Below are positions 54,721 to 63,635 of a stretch of DNA of 64,000 nt, piece by piece. The position numbers and the translations under genes are program-made. The stretch comes from Brachybacterium muris (lineage in GTDB: Bacteria; Actinomycetota; Actinomycetes; Actinomycetales; Dermabacteraceae). Where the stretch lies: assembly GCF_016907455.1 (NCBI RefSeq), contig NZ_JAFBCB010000001.1, positions 2,666,001 to 2,730,000 of the forward strand, read 5' to 3'. The notes under the pieces were generated by a model. That model saw only the letters and a program-made list of their open reading frames with translations, made no database searches and was not told the origin of the DNA. Positions within the stretch are counted from its first letter, which is position 1. The number at the start of each line of letters is the position of its first letter.

Positions 54721-55467
54721 TCACTGGGGCAGTGCGGTGTGTTCTCGCATGTTCCTGTCGCCGGTGTCGATCCAGATTGTGTTGTGCACGATGCGGTCCA
54801 TGATCGCATCGGCGTGGACTGCTCCACCGAGCCGGGCGTGCCAGTCCTTCTTCGGGTACTGGGTGCAGAACACGGTCGAGCCGGTGTCATAGCGGCGCTC
54901 GAGCAGTTCCAGCAGCATCGAACGCATTCCCTCGTCAGGATGGTCCAGCAGCCACTCGTCGATCACCAGCAGCGAGAACGTGGAGTACTTCCGCAGGAAC
55001 TTCGTCTGGCCCTGCGGCTTGTCCTTTGCCAGGGCCCAGGCCTCTTCGAGGTCGGGCATTCGGATGTAGTGGGCTCGGAGCCGGTGCTGGCAGGCCTGCT
55101 TCGCCAGCGCGCAGCCGAGGTAGGACTTCCCTGAGCCGGTGAAGCCCTGGAAGACCACGTTCTGTTGCCGCTGGATGAAGGAGCAGGTTGCCAGTTGCGC
55201 GATCACGTTCCGGTTCAGTCCCCGTTCCTCGACCAGATCCAGCCGCCGCAGGTCCGCTCCGGGATAACGCAGCCCCGCCCGGCGGATCAGACCCTCGACC
55301 TTTCCATGATTGAAGATGGAATGCGCCTCGTCCACGATCAGCTGGAGCCGTTCCTGGAACGACATCCCCAGCACGTGAGCCTCATCCTGGGCATCGATCG
55401 CGTCCAGCAGCGCGGTCGCGCCCATCTCGCGCAGCTTCCGCTTCGTGTCGTTATCGATCACGCTCAC
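54721..55467 (-). CDS. istB: IS21 helper ATPase IstB (copy 3)
   Basis: 248 aa, identical in translation to the other copies, Walker A and B intact. The GTG start overlaps the istA stop. Confidence 0.94.
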   Translation of the reverse strand: MSVIDNDTKRKLREMGATALLDAIDAQDEAHVLGMSFQERLQLIVDEAHSIFNHGKVEGLIRRAGLRYPGADLRRLDLVEERGLNRNVIAQLATCSFIQRQQNVVFQGFTGSGKSYLGCALAKQACQHRLRAHYIRMPDLEEAWALAKDKPQGQTKFLRKYSTFSLLVIDEWLLDHPDEGMRSMLLELLERRYDTGSTVFCTQYPKKDWHARLGGAVHADAIMDRIVHNTIWIDTGDRNMREHTALPQ

Positions 55468-57026
55468 CGGACACCTCCGGCGTAGTAGTCGGCGCCACGG
55501 ACGTATCCGCCGTCTTCCGCGGGTTCCTCGCGGGGTGGACGCAGGGCGGCGACCTTGTCCTGCCCGGTGGCCAAGATCGGGTGCAGATGCGCATAGCGCG
55601 GTGAACGGACCCGTCCCGTCAGCGCGAGTGCGCAGGCCGCCTCGACCCGATCTACGGAGAAGCGGCGAGAGAGCCGTAGCACCGCCAACGCGGGATCCAG
55701 GCCCTGTTCCACGATCGGCACGGACTCGAAGATCCGCTGGATCACGATCACCGTGGCCGGCCCGACCCGATCTGCCCACGCCCGCACCCTCTGCGCGTCC
55801 CAGGCCTGGAAACGCTCGCCCGCAGGTAGGTCCGCGTCGTTGGTGCGGTACTCATTGCTCGCGGTCTCCGGGAGCAGCAGGTGACTGGTCAGTCGCTGGC
55901 TGCCCTGATAGATCTCCAGCGTCCGGGCCGTGATGCGCAGATCGACCTTCGCGCCGATGTGCGCGAACGGCGCGGAGTAGAAGTTCCGCGCGAACGTGAC
56001 GTGCCCGTTCCTGCCCACTCGTCGTCCGTAGTGCCATGTCGAGATCTCGTAGGGCACCGCCGGCAGCGGCGTCAGCAGCGGCCGCTCCTCCGCGTCGAAC
56101 ACGCTGGCGCGGGATCCGGGCCGCTTCTGGAACGGCTCCGCGTTATAGGCCTCCATCCGCTGCCCGATGGCGGCTGCAAGTTCGGGCAGGGACGTGAATC
56201 GCTGATCCCGCAGCCCGGCGATGACCCAGGTCGCGACGTGCGCGACGGTGTTCTCCACGCTCGCCTTGTCTTTCGGTTTCCGCACCCTCCCCGGGAGCAC
56301 CGCCGCCGAGTAATGCGCTGCCATCTCGCGATACGCATCGTTCAGGACGATCTCGCCCTCGCGGGGGTGCTTCACCACACCGGTCTTGAGGTTGTCCGGA
56401 ACGATCCTCGGGACCGTCCCGCCCAGCGCCTCGAACATCGCTACGTGCGCTCGCAGCCAGGACTCCTGGCGCATATCCAGCGCCGGGAAGCAGAACGCGT
56501 AACGAGAAAAAGGCAGGCAGGCAACGAACAAGAACACCTTCGAGACCTCGCCGGTGACCGGATCGGCCAGCTCCATCGTGGGGCCGGACCAGTCGACCTC
56601 CACGCTCTGGCCGGCCTTGTGACCGACTCTCGAAGCGGCACCGGTGACCATGACGTGGTGCTGGTAGGTGCGGCAAAACCGGTCATACCCCATCGCCGGA
56701 TCCCCAGCCGCCGTGGTCGCGTCGAAGTACTCGCCGTGCAACAGCTTCAGCGTCACGCCGACCCTGGCCATCTCTCGATGGACCTGTTCCCAGTCCGGCT
56801 GTGCGAACACGCTCTCGTGCTCGCCCCGGCCCGGGAACAACCGGGCATACACCTGCTCATCGGCGACGTCCGCGATATCGCCCCACCCGATCCCTGCAGC
56901 GTCAGCGGCCTCGAACACCGCCCTCACGGACTTGCGGGACATGCCCTGCGAGGACGAAATCGCTCGCCCCGACAGACCTTCTGCGCGCAGCTGGAGCACC
57001 AGCTTCGCCCTGATCTTCCGTACCAT
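55464..57026 (-). CDS. istA: IS21 transposase IstA (copy 3)
   Basis: 520 aa, identical in translation to the other copies; D145, D211 and E258 kept. The proC transcript would read into it in the sense direction, where the leader hairpin at 57036-57074 should mask its ribosome-binding site. Confidence 0.95.
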   Translation of the reverse strand: MVRKIRAKLVLQLRAEGLSGRAISSSQGMSRKSVRAVFEAADAAGIGWGDIADVADEQVYARLFPGRGEHESVFAQPDWEQVHREMARVGVTLKLLHGEYFDATTAAGDPAMGYDRFCRTYQHHVMVTGAASRVGHKAGQSVEVDWSGPTMELADPVTGEVSKVFLFVACLPFSRYAFCFPALDMRQESWLRAHVAMFEALGGTVPRIVPDNLKTGVVKHPREGEIVLNDAYREMAAHYSAAVLPGRVRKPKDKASVENTVAHVATWVIAGLRDQRFTSLPELAAAIGQRMEAYNAEPFQKRPGSRASVFDAEERPLLTPLPAVPYEISTWHYGRRVGRNGHVTFARNFYSAPFAHIGAKVDLRITARTLEIYQGSQRLTSHLLLPETASNEYRTNDADLPAGERFQAWDAQRVRAWADRVGPATVIVIQRIFESVPIVEQGLDPALAVLRLSRRFSVDRVEAACALALTGRVRSPRYAHLHPILATGQDKVAALRPPREEPAEDGGYVRGADYYAGGVR

Positions 57027-57035
57027 TCCAGATTG

Positions 57036-57074
57036 CTCCTTCCGCCGCGTGCCCTATACACACGGCGGAAGGAG
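57036..57074 (-). promoter_or_regulatory. istA leader hairpin (copy 3)
   Basis: Inverted copy of the hairpin at 1125-1163, with the istA AAGGAG in its 3' arm. Confidence 0.7.
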
Positions 57075-57188
57075 CGTAGACAGAGCGGCCCCAACGACAC
57101 CACTGGTGGTCCCGAACGACGCCACCGCTACGGCAGCGACGTGGCACCCGAACCCTCGATCAGCGGACCCCAGCGAGGCGAATATTCA

Positions 57189-57574
57189 GGCATCGCGCGC
57201 ACCACTGCCTGACCGTCCGGCAGTGCCTTCTCGATGGCCTCCAGGGTGATGCCGGCGGCAAGGGAGATCACGATCGCCTTGTCCTTCAGCTGCTCGGCGA
57301 TCTCACCGGCGAGGTCGACGATCTGGTAGGGCTTCACACCGAGCACCACCACGTCGGCCCCGCTGACGGCCTGATCGCGCTCACCGGCGCGACCTCCGAG
57401 CTCCTTCGCGGCGCGCTCACTGCTCTCCTGCGACGAGTTCACGATCGTGAGGGCGTCACCCGGCAGCCCGGAGGCGAGGCACGCCTTCGCGACGGGGCCG
57501 CCCATGTTGCCGGCCCCGATCACGGTGACCTCGACGGTGGTGGTATCGGGCTTCGATGCAGCGCTGGGAGTCAT
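57189..57574 (-). pseudogene. proC: proC, 5' fragment
   Basis: The N-terminal NADPH-binding half of pyrroline-5-carboxylate reductase, the last enzyme of proline synthesis: VEVTVIGAGNMGGPVAKACLASG (GxGxxG), ADVVVLGVKPYQIVDL and VISLAAGITLEAIEKALPDG. It stops being ProC at ..VVRAMP, runs on as foreign residues (EYSPRWGPLIEGSG..) and ends at 57128 inside the IS. The ATG at 57574 overlaps the DUF368 stop (ATGA). Together the halves would give a 278-aa protein, the family length. Confidence 0.92.
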
Positions 57575-58539
57575 CCCTCCAGGGTAGTGGCCGCGCGCTC
57601 GCGGTCGAGGGTGCGCCGTTCGATCAGCACCAGCAGCTGCACCAGCACCACGCCGCCGACGGCCACGGCCATCATCAGTGGCCAGTTCGCCTCAGGCGCC
57701 TGCAGTCCACCGGCAGAGTCCTGCCAGGGCCACAGGGTGCGCAGGGCCCCGATCATCAGACCGGCCAGCACCACCATGGTGCCGCGGTGATGCCGCACCA
57801 GCAGCACCCGCATGATCCGCACGATCACCACCAGGCCCACCAGTGCCCACAGTGCGAACCAGGCCAGGTAGCCCAGGTCCCGTTCGTCGACCGCGGTCAG
57901 CGTGGGCTGGTACAGGCCCAGGGTCAGCAGGATGAAGGAGCCCGACAGGCCGGGCAGGACCAGGGCGCACACGGCGATAGCCGCGGCCGGCGCGATCACC
58001 CAGGCAGTGGGTTCCAGCCCTGCGGCGGGCAGGGACGTGGCGAAGAAGGCGCCGATGACGCCGAGCAGGAACAGTCCGATCTCGGGCAGTCGCCAGGAGC
58101 CCCCGGACAGCGCGACCGGGACCATCACGGAACCCGCGACCAGTCCCAGGAACAGGGCGCGCATGGTCTGTGGGTTGTGCTCGACCAGGTGGGAGATGGG
58201 GCCGGCGACGGTGAACACGGCTAGCGCCATGCCGATCATGAGCGGCACGATCAGACGCCAGGACACCTGCCGCAGGTGGCCGAGGGCCTCTGCGCGTCGA
58301 TCGGGCCCGGTCACCAGGTGCTTCGCGGCGCTGGTGAGCGCGGCCCCGGATTCGATCAGCTCGTCGTAGATGCCGGTGACCAGGGCGACGGTGCCGCCGC
58401 TGACGCCGGGGATGGTCTCCACCACGCCGATCAGTGCCCCTCGGGCGAGGTTGCCCAGGGGGTGGCGGCGGGGCGGTGCGGGAGCGTCGGTCATCGGGCC
58501 TCGGGGTTCGGTTGATGGGAGGGGGCGGGCCGGGCTCAT
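57571..58539 (-). CDS. DUF368 membrane protein (polyprenyl-phosphate translocase family)
   Basis: A 322-aa protein with about eight spans. GALIGVVETIPGVSGGTVALVTGIYDEL is the DUF368 signature near the N-terminus, and a similar ALVLPGLSGSFILLTLGLY motif begins the second half, showing an internal repeat. Members of this family (PopT) have been reported to recycle undecaprenyl phosphate across the membrane, which serves cell-wall synthesis. The ATG at 58539 overlaps the upstream orphan's stop (ATGA); the ATG at 58494 (MTDAPAPP) is an alternative start. Confidence 0.88.
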   Translation of the reverse strand: MSPARPLPSTEPRGPMTDAPAPPRRHPLGNLARGALIGVVETIPGVSGGTVALVTGIYDELIESGAALTSAAKHLVTGPDRRAEALGHLRQVSWRLIVPLMIGMALAVFTVAGPISHLVEHNPQTMRALFLGLVAGSVMVPVALSGGSWRLPEIGLFLLGVIGAFFATSLPAAGLEPTAWVIAPAAAIAVCALVLPGLSGSFILLTLGLYQPTLTAVDERDLGYLAWFALWALVGLVVIVRIMRVLLVRHHRGTMVVLAGLMIGALRTLWPWQDSAGGLQAPEANWPLMMAVAVGGVVLVQLLVLIERRTLDRERAATTLEG

Positions 58540-58796
58540 CGTCCGCGACCCCAGTGAGGAGGGACGTCGCTGGCGATCCTGGCGTCGTTGGACTCGTCGG
58601 CGCCCGGCTCGGGCCGGTCCTCGTCCATCCGGTCCGGGAGGATCGGGGCGCGCGGGGTCCTGGAGCCGCTGGGCCGGGCCGCTGGGTCGTCAGCAGTCTG
58701 CCCGTCCCAGTCCATGGGTCTACCGGTCAGGGAGGAGATCACGACGGGGCCGGAGCGGGGGCGCCGCTTCTCGCCCGCGGTGCCGTCGTCGCTCAC
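58536..58796 (-). CDS. 86-aa hypothetical protein, orphan
   Basis: A hydrophilic protein rich in Arg, Asp and Pro with no span or signal (MSDDGTAGEKRRPRSGPVVI, SSLTGRPMDWDGQTADD..). It looks disordered apart from the short segment GPVVISSLTGRPMDW. The GTG at 58796 overlaps the helicase-like gene's stop (GTGA) and its own stop overlaps DUF368 (ATGA), so it sits inside a fully coupled unit, which argues that it is real. I do not recognise a family. Confidence 0.6.
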   Translation of the reverse strand: MSDDGTAGEKRRPRSGPVVISSLTGRPMDWDGQTADDPAARPSGSRTPRAPILPDRMDEDRPEPGADESNDARIASDVPPHWGRGR

Positions 58797-61700
58797 TGCC
58801 GTTCCTGGTAGCGACGGATGGCGCTGGAGACGGACACGTCCAGCAGCACCGAGCGCTGCTCGAAACCCAGGAAGCTGCGCACCTCGGTGGCCAGGTGCTC
58901 CTCCAGGCGCGCGCGACCGTCGGAGCAGATGTACTCCACCACCGCGTCGAAGTCCTCGCTGGAGTAGAACGACAGCGGGTGCCCGGCGGGGATCTGCGGC
59001 CGCGGCAGGCGGTGCCGCACAGTTCCCACACCGGTGAGCGAGTCGGTCTGCTCCTCGGTCTGCATCAGTCGCAGTGCTCGTTCCACGGCGCGCCGGATCC
59101 GCTCGGCCTCGCCGTCGGGGTCGATGAACAGCGCCCAGGACCACACGCGCTCGGTGGCCCAGCCGGCCCGCTCGAGCCGCTCGGCGCGCAGGCGGTCACG
59201 CTCCCGCTGACTGCGGGTGCTCACGTAGCGGGAGCCGTCGGTGTCCACGGCCAGCAGCAGGCGGCCGGGCAGTTCGGGGTGTCCCAGGGCTAGTTCGATC
59301 CGGTCCGAGGTGAGCCCGAAGTCGCTCTCGACCACCAGGCCCAGTCGCCACAGCCGGTCGGCCAGGTCGCGCACCAGGGCGTCGGTCTCCAGTTCGCCGG
59401 GGGCCGCGGGCACCGTCTCGGAACCGGCATCGGAGCCGCCCGTCGCGTCGGCGGTCTCGGAACTGTCGGTCGCCACACCGGCGTCCGCGGATGCCTGCTC
59501 GACCGGCTGCTGCTCGTCCGACGGACCCGAGCGGATGGCCCCGTCCTGATCGTCGGCGTCGTCCGGATCGTCGGCGTCATCTGCAGCGTCGTCCTGGCCG
59601 CCACCCTGTGGAGCCTGCTCCCCGGCGGCCTTGCGGGCCAGGGCCGCTTCGAGGGCGGCGTCGAAGTCCTCGTCGGACATCTCCGCGTCGCCGTCGGCAG
59701 CGAAGGCGGAGACAGGCTCTGTGGTGTCGGTGGCATCGGAGCGGGCCTCGGTTCGCACCTGGGCAGTGTTCGCCGCGGGCGCGGCTGTCTCTTCCGCCGC
59801 AGGCGCGGCCGTCTCGTCCGTTCCGGTGAGGGCCGCGACCTGCGGGACCACCTCGACGTCGGCACCGCCGCGCAGCACCCACAGCATGGCCCGCAGATCG
59901 CGGGCACCCTCGGAGCGAAGGCGCGAGGGATCCAGGTCCTGCACGTCGATCGAGGACACCACGGTGGTGCGGCCGCGGGCGCGGGTGATCACGGTGGCCA
60001 GGGCCTTGCGGCCGCCGGCCTCGGAGAGCGGCCCGAAGCGGTGCAGCAGGCGTCCGTGTGGGGTGCGCCCGAAGCCCACCGAGACGATCACGTCGTCCCG
60101 CACGATACTGGAGGCGTGGGCGGCCGGCAGCACGGTGAAGAACTCCGGGGCGCCCGGGTCGAAGAAGCCGCGCAGTGCGGGGATCACCGCGACGGTCTGC
60201 ATGATGCGCTCCATCAGGCGGCGGGCGTGCTCGGAGGTGAAGGTGAGCACCGCCAGGGACCGCTCGGGACGGGTGCGTGCGTGCTCGATCACCAGGTCGG
60301 TGACGCGGCGCAGCTCCCCCTCAGTGCTCTCGACGTACTCCATACCCTCGGTGACCGGGCCGCGCCCGTTCTCCACCAGGACCAGACGATCCGGTTCGGG
60401 GGCCACGGGGCTGGGCACCGCGAGCACCTCGCGCATCAGGGCGCGGCGATGGGCGAAGGCCCGCAGGCCCTCGGCGGCGGGGCGGCCGTCGCGCCCCAGT
60501 TCCACGACCTCGGCGATGCGCAGCATGTCGTCCAGCAGGCTGGGCTGGTCCTCGCCGCCGTACTCGAGGGGGTCTCCCACGACCACGGTCTGGGAGGCCC
60601 GCACGATCGAGGGCAGGGCCGCGGCGGTGGGCAGGCGGCCGCCGTCGGCCACGATCACCACGTCGAAGTGGCGGCCCCGCGGGATCACCTGCGGCACCAG
60701 GTACGGGGAGGCCAGCCAGGTGGGCCGGGAGCGGAACAGGATGTCCTCGTACTTCGCCGACAGGTCCCGGATGGACACCGTGGAGGCGCGGGCCAGTTCG
60801 GCGATCGCGGCGCGGGAGGTGTCCGGGTAGGACTTCATGGTCGCCACCCGCACCTCGTCGGCCGCGGCGTGCACGCGGGTGGCAGAACCGGCCAGGTGCT
60901 CGGCGTCCAAGCGGCGGAACCGCTCGGCGACCTGCGAGAGGGAGGTGCCGTCGTACTGGGAGATGGTGGGCTCGGCGCCGGCGATGAACTCCAACACGCT
61001 GCGCCACCACGCCAGGTCCAGCTCGCTGGTGACCTGGGCGGCGGGGACCCGACGGGTGCGCAGGTCCTCCACCAGCTCACCCAGGCCGTCGAACTCGAGG
61101 CGGCGCAGCAGCTCGGTGCGGCGCGGCAGGGTATCCAGGTCACCACGGTCGCGGTGCAGGGCATCCAGGCGCCCCTCGAGGTCGTCGAAGGGCGTGCCGG
61201 CCAGGTCGCGGCCGGTCTCGGTGCCGTCCGCAGACACGGTGCCGTCCAGCAGCACGGCAAGCTCGTCGAGGATCCGCTGGGCCTTCTGGGCGGTGGCCCG
61301 CACCTGCTCGAGGTCCTCCGGCAGGGTGGGCAGCCTGGTGTCGTCCACGGCGATCTGACGCCAGGAGTCCCGCACCCGTCGGGCATCCAGCAGGTCCCGG
61401 TGCAGATCGGTGGTGAGGGAGGCGGGTCGCTGCAGGGCCTCGCCCTCCTTGCGCAGCCGCCGCCTCACGCCCCAGCCCATCGTCACGCCGTGATCGGCGC
61501 GCCAGGTCTTGTCCCCGGTGGCGGCCACCAGCTCGGCCAGCTCAGCGCGGAACACGGCGGGCTGGAAGGTGGCGAGCACGCCGCGCACCCGGTCCAGCAG
61601 GGCGATGCGCCCCAGCAGTTCGTCCAGGGACGTCGCGGGGCGCAGACCGATGCCGTTCCCCGTGGAAGCGGCGGCCTTGCGCAGCTGGGGCAGCATGACC

Positions 61701-63517
61701 GTGCGCAGTTCGTCGACAAGGGCCGCGGCGCGCTCGGCCTGGGTGTCGGAGCTGATGGGTGCGCCGTACCAGGCGGTGGTCTCGGGCCCGGAGGTGAGGA
61801 CACCCACGGTCGCGGCCTCGCGCAGGGCTTCGGCGTAGCGCTCGCGGTCCTCGCCGATCATCTGGGCGGCCACGTCGGAGCGCAGACGCACGGTGGTGCG
61901 CGGGGCAGGACGCTGCCGGGTCAGCGCGGCGAGAGCGGAGATCGCGTCGTGGGCGGAGGCCTGCCAGGGCTGCTGGATGCGGTGCATCGCCTCGACGTGC
62001 CCGGTGAGGATCTCGCGGGTGCGGGTGAGCTCGGCCGGTTCGGCAGCGGAGTCCTCGGTGCCCAGGCCGAAGGTGCCGGCGCGCCGCAGACTGCGCAGCA
62101 GGGCGGCCGAGGCGTTGCGCTGGAGCGAGGGATCCGGGGAGAGGTCGAACACCAGCTCCTCGATGCCGCGCTCCTCGGCGGTATCGGTGAGCTGGGAGAG
62201 GTTGCGGCGGCGCTGGGAAACCACCAGCACGCTGCGACCACGGGCATTGAGCTCCTCGGCCAGGTCCACCACCAGGTCCAGGGTGTCGGAGCCGGGGGGC
62301 GCGGCGATCGCGAGGTGCTTGCCTGCCAGGACCTTCGCGAGGGCCTCGCGGCGGTCAGGGTCCACGGCCGCGACCAGTTCGTCCTCGGGCGCCAGGGCTT
62401 CGATGTCCGGGGGGTTCTCGCTCTCGTGCAGGATCCCGGCCCGCACCTCGGTGCGGGCTGGCTCATGGCCGGCGAGCGCTGCGACCACGGGGCTCGCAGA
62501 CCAGTCGGCGAGGTCGGAGTCGAGGTCGTCGCCGACGGAGCCGGCGGCGTCCATGATGTTGCCGACCACCAGCGCGTGGGTGATGCGGAAGCCCGGCAGG
62601 GGCTGGCCGAGGGCCCGAAAGGCGTCCAGCACCGGGTTGGGGTCGAAACCGTGATGCTTGTCGGTGGTCGCCAGCAGCGCGCGGGCATCCACCGCCACGC
62701 CGGCCTCGCGCAGGGCGCGCAGCAGAACGGGGTTCAGGTCGGCGGTGGCATCGAGGTCCAGGTCCACGTCCTCGCGGGCGTTGCCGCGCAGGCGCAGGGT
62801 GATCGGCCGCACCAGCACCGGGGCGTGGACGGGCTCGGAGCCGTCCTCGGGGTGCCAGGTGGCCTCGCCGATGCCCAGGTGGCAGGTGGTCAGGCCCACT
62901 TCCTCGGCGTGGCGCTCGGCGATCTCCCGCAGGGTGCGGGCGTGGGCGCGGGCATCGGCCAGTGCCCCCACTTCGCGCACCAGGGAGGACAGGCGGGTGG
63001 GGCCGCGGCCGGCCAGCAGCTGAGCGAGACCGGAGGGGTGGGAGTGGGTGAGGTCCAGGTAGGTGGCGCCGGCCCGCATCTGGGTGAGGAACGACGGGGC
63101 GGTCTCGCCGCCGGTGATCTGCCGGTGCCAGCGGTCCAGGGCGTCGGCCACGACGTCCTCGCGGCTGAGGGGACGGTGCTCGCGCACGGGACGCGGCAGA
63201 TCGTCCTCGTCCTGCTCAGGGGCGGTACCGGCGTCGGCCCCACCCAAGCGCTGGGCGACCACGACGTCGATCCCGGGGTGCAAGGGCGGCTCCCCCGCGG
63301 CGCGGCGGCGCTCGGCGAGGTGGGCAGGGGGCTGCGCTGCGCTGCCATCACGGCCGGTGTCGTCATCCCTCCCTGCGCCGGTGGCAACGGGGGCGGCGTC
63401 GCCGCTGGTGGCGGGTGCGCGGGAGGTGCCGCGATCAGCCTTCTGGGCGTCGTCACGACGGGCATCGGCCGGGGCCGAGGCTTCGGGGTTCTTCTTCCCG
63501 CGCAGGAATCTCCACAT
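58793..63517 (-). CDS. DUF4011-type superfamily 1 helicase-like protein with C-terminal nuclease-like domain, degenerate
   Basis: 1574 aa. An N-terminal ~130 residues are disordered; the DUF4011-like domain follows (TYLDLTHSHPSGLAQLLAGRG). The helicase core is degenerate: at about residue 406 Walker A is IAAPPGSDTLDL, without the GKT/S lysine, and at about residue 950 Walker B is DVVIVADGGRLP, where DEAS is expected. Motif VI is kept (ATVITRARGRTTVVSS, about residue 1180). An acidic Ala/Asp-rich linker (about 1225-1390) leads to a MTES_1575/DUF559-like nuclease domain (LLLAVDTDGSRYVSTRSQRERDRLRAERLERAGW). The ATG at 63517 has TAGCGT 8 nt upstream (leaderless); a TTG at 63526 is less likely. 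It overlaps the 86-aa gene. Confidence 0.75.
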   Translation of the reverse strand: MWRFLRGKKNPEASAPADARRDDAQKADRGTSRAPATSGDAAPVATGAGRDDDTGRDGSAAQPPAHLAERRRAAGEPPLHPGIDVVVAQRLGGADAGTAPEQDEDDLPRPVREHRPLSREDVVADALDRWHRQITGGETAPSFLTQMRAGATYLDLTHSHPSGLAQLLAGRGPTRLSSLVREVGALADARAHARTLREIAERHAEEVGLTTCHLGIGEATWHPEDGSEPVHAPVLVRPITLRLRGNAREDVDLDLDATADLNPVLLRALREAGVAVDARALLATTDKHHGFDPNPVLDAFRALGQPLPGFRITHALVVGNIMDAAGSVGDDLDSDLADWSASPVVAALAGHEPARTEVRAGILHESENPPDIEALAPEDELVAAVDPDRREALAKVLAGKHLAIAAPPGSDTLDLVVDLAEELNARGRSVLVVSQRRRNLSQLTDTAEERGIEELVFDLSPDPSLQRNASAALLRSLRRAGTFGLGTEDSAAEPAELTRTREILTGHVEAMHRIQQPWQASAHDAISALAALTRQRPAPRTTVRLRSDVAAQMIGEDRERYAEALREAATVGVLTSGPETTAWYGAPISSDTQAERAAALVDELRTVMLPQLRKAAASTGNGIGLRPATSLDELLGRIALLDRVRGVLATFQPAVFRAELAELVAATGDKTWRADHGVTMGWGVRRRLRKEGEALQRPASLTTDLHRDLLDARRVRDSWRQIAVDDTRLPTLPEDLEQVRATAQKAQRILDELAVLLDGTVSADGTETGRDLAGTPFDDLEGRLDALHRDRGDLDTLPRRTELLRRLEFDGLGELVEDLRTRRVPAAQVTSELDLAWWRSVLEFIAGAEPTISQYDGTSLSQVAERFRRLDAEHLAGSATRVHAAADEVRVATMKSYPDTSRAAIAELARASTVSIRDLSAKYEDILFRSRPTWLASPYLVPQVIPRGRHFDVVIVADGGRLPTAAALPSIVRASQTVVVGDPLEYGGEDQPSLLDDMLRIAEVVELGRDGRPAAEGLRAFAHRRALMREVLAVPSPVAPEPDRLVLVENGRGPVTEGMEYVESTEGELRRVTDLVIEHARTRPERSLAVLTFTSEHARRLMERIMQTVAVIPALRGFFDPGAPEFFTVLPAAHASSIVRDDVIVSVGFGRTPHGRLLHRFGPLSEAGGRKALATVITRARGRTTVVSSIDVQDLDPSRLRSEGARDLRAMLWVLRGGADVEVVPQVAALTGTDETAAPAAEETAAPAANTAQVRTEARSDATDTTEPVSAFAADGDAEMSDEDFDAALEAALARKAAGEQAPQGGGQDDAADDADDPDDADDQDGAIRSGPSDEQQPVEQASADAGVATDSSETADATGGSDAGSETVPAAPGELETDALVRDLADRLWRLGLVVESDFGLTSDRIELALGHPELPGRLLLAVDTDGSRYVSTRSQRERDRLRAERLERAGWATERVWSWALFIDPDGEAERIRRAVERALRLMQTEEQTDSLTGVGTVRHRLPRPQIPAGHPLSFYSSEDFDAVVEYICSDGRARLEEHLATEVRSFLGFEQRSVLLDVSVSSAIRRYQERQ

Positions 63518-63590
63518 AGCCCGCAACGCTACCGGGGCGGGCCCACAGGCAGGCGCAGGCGTGCCGGACGCCGCCGTCGGTCATGCCTCA

Positions 63591-63624
63591 CAGGTGCACA
63601 GGTCCGTCCAGGTGCACAGGTCCG
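63591..63624. repeat. 16-bp direct repeat before the helicase-like gene
   Basis: CAGGTGCACAGGTCCG occurs at 63591-63606 and 63609-63624, separated by TC. It lies in the 118-bp gap between the helicase-like gene and the DeoR-type gene, just after the latter's stop. Each unit contains the palindrome GTGCAC. Confidence 0.6.
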
Positions 63625-63635
63625 CGATCGGGGTC

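Larger units (their letters stand above)
54608..57188 (-). mobile_element. IS21-family insertion sequence, copy 3 (2581 bp, inverted)
   Basis: Same element as at 1011 and 36965 but on the minus strand. The target duplication is 5 bp here (GGCAT at 54603-54607 and 57189-57193). Precise removal of the IS and one GGCAT gives ..VVRAMPNTPISVG, the intact ProC frame. It is in the same direction as proC. Confidence 0.96.
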
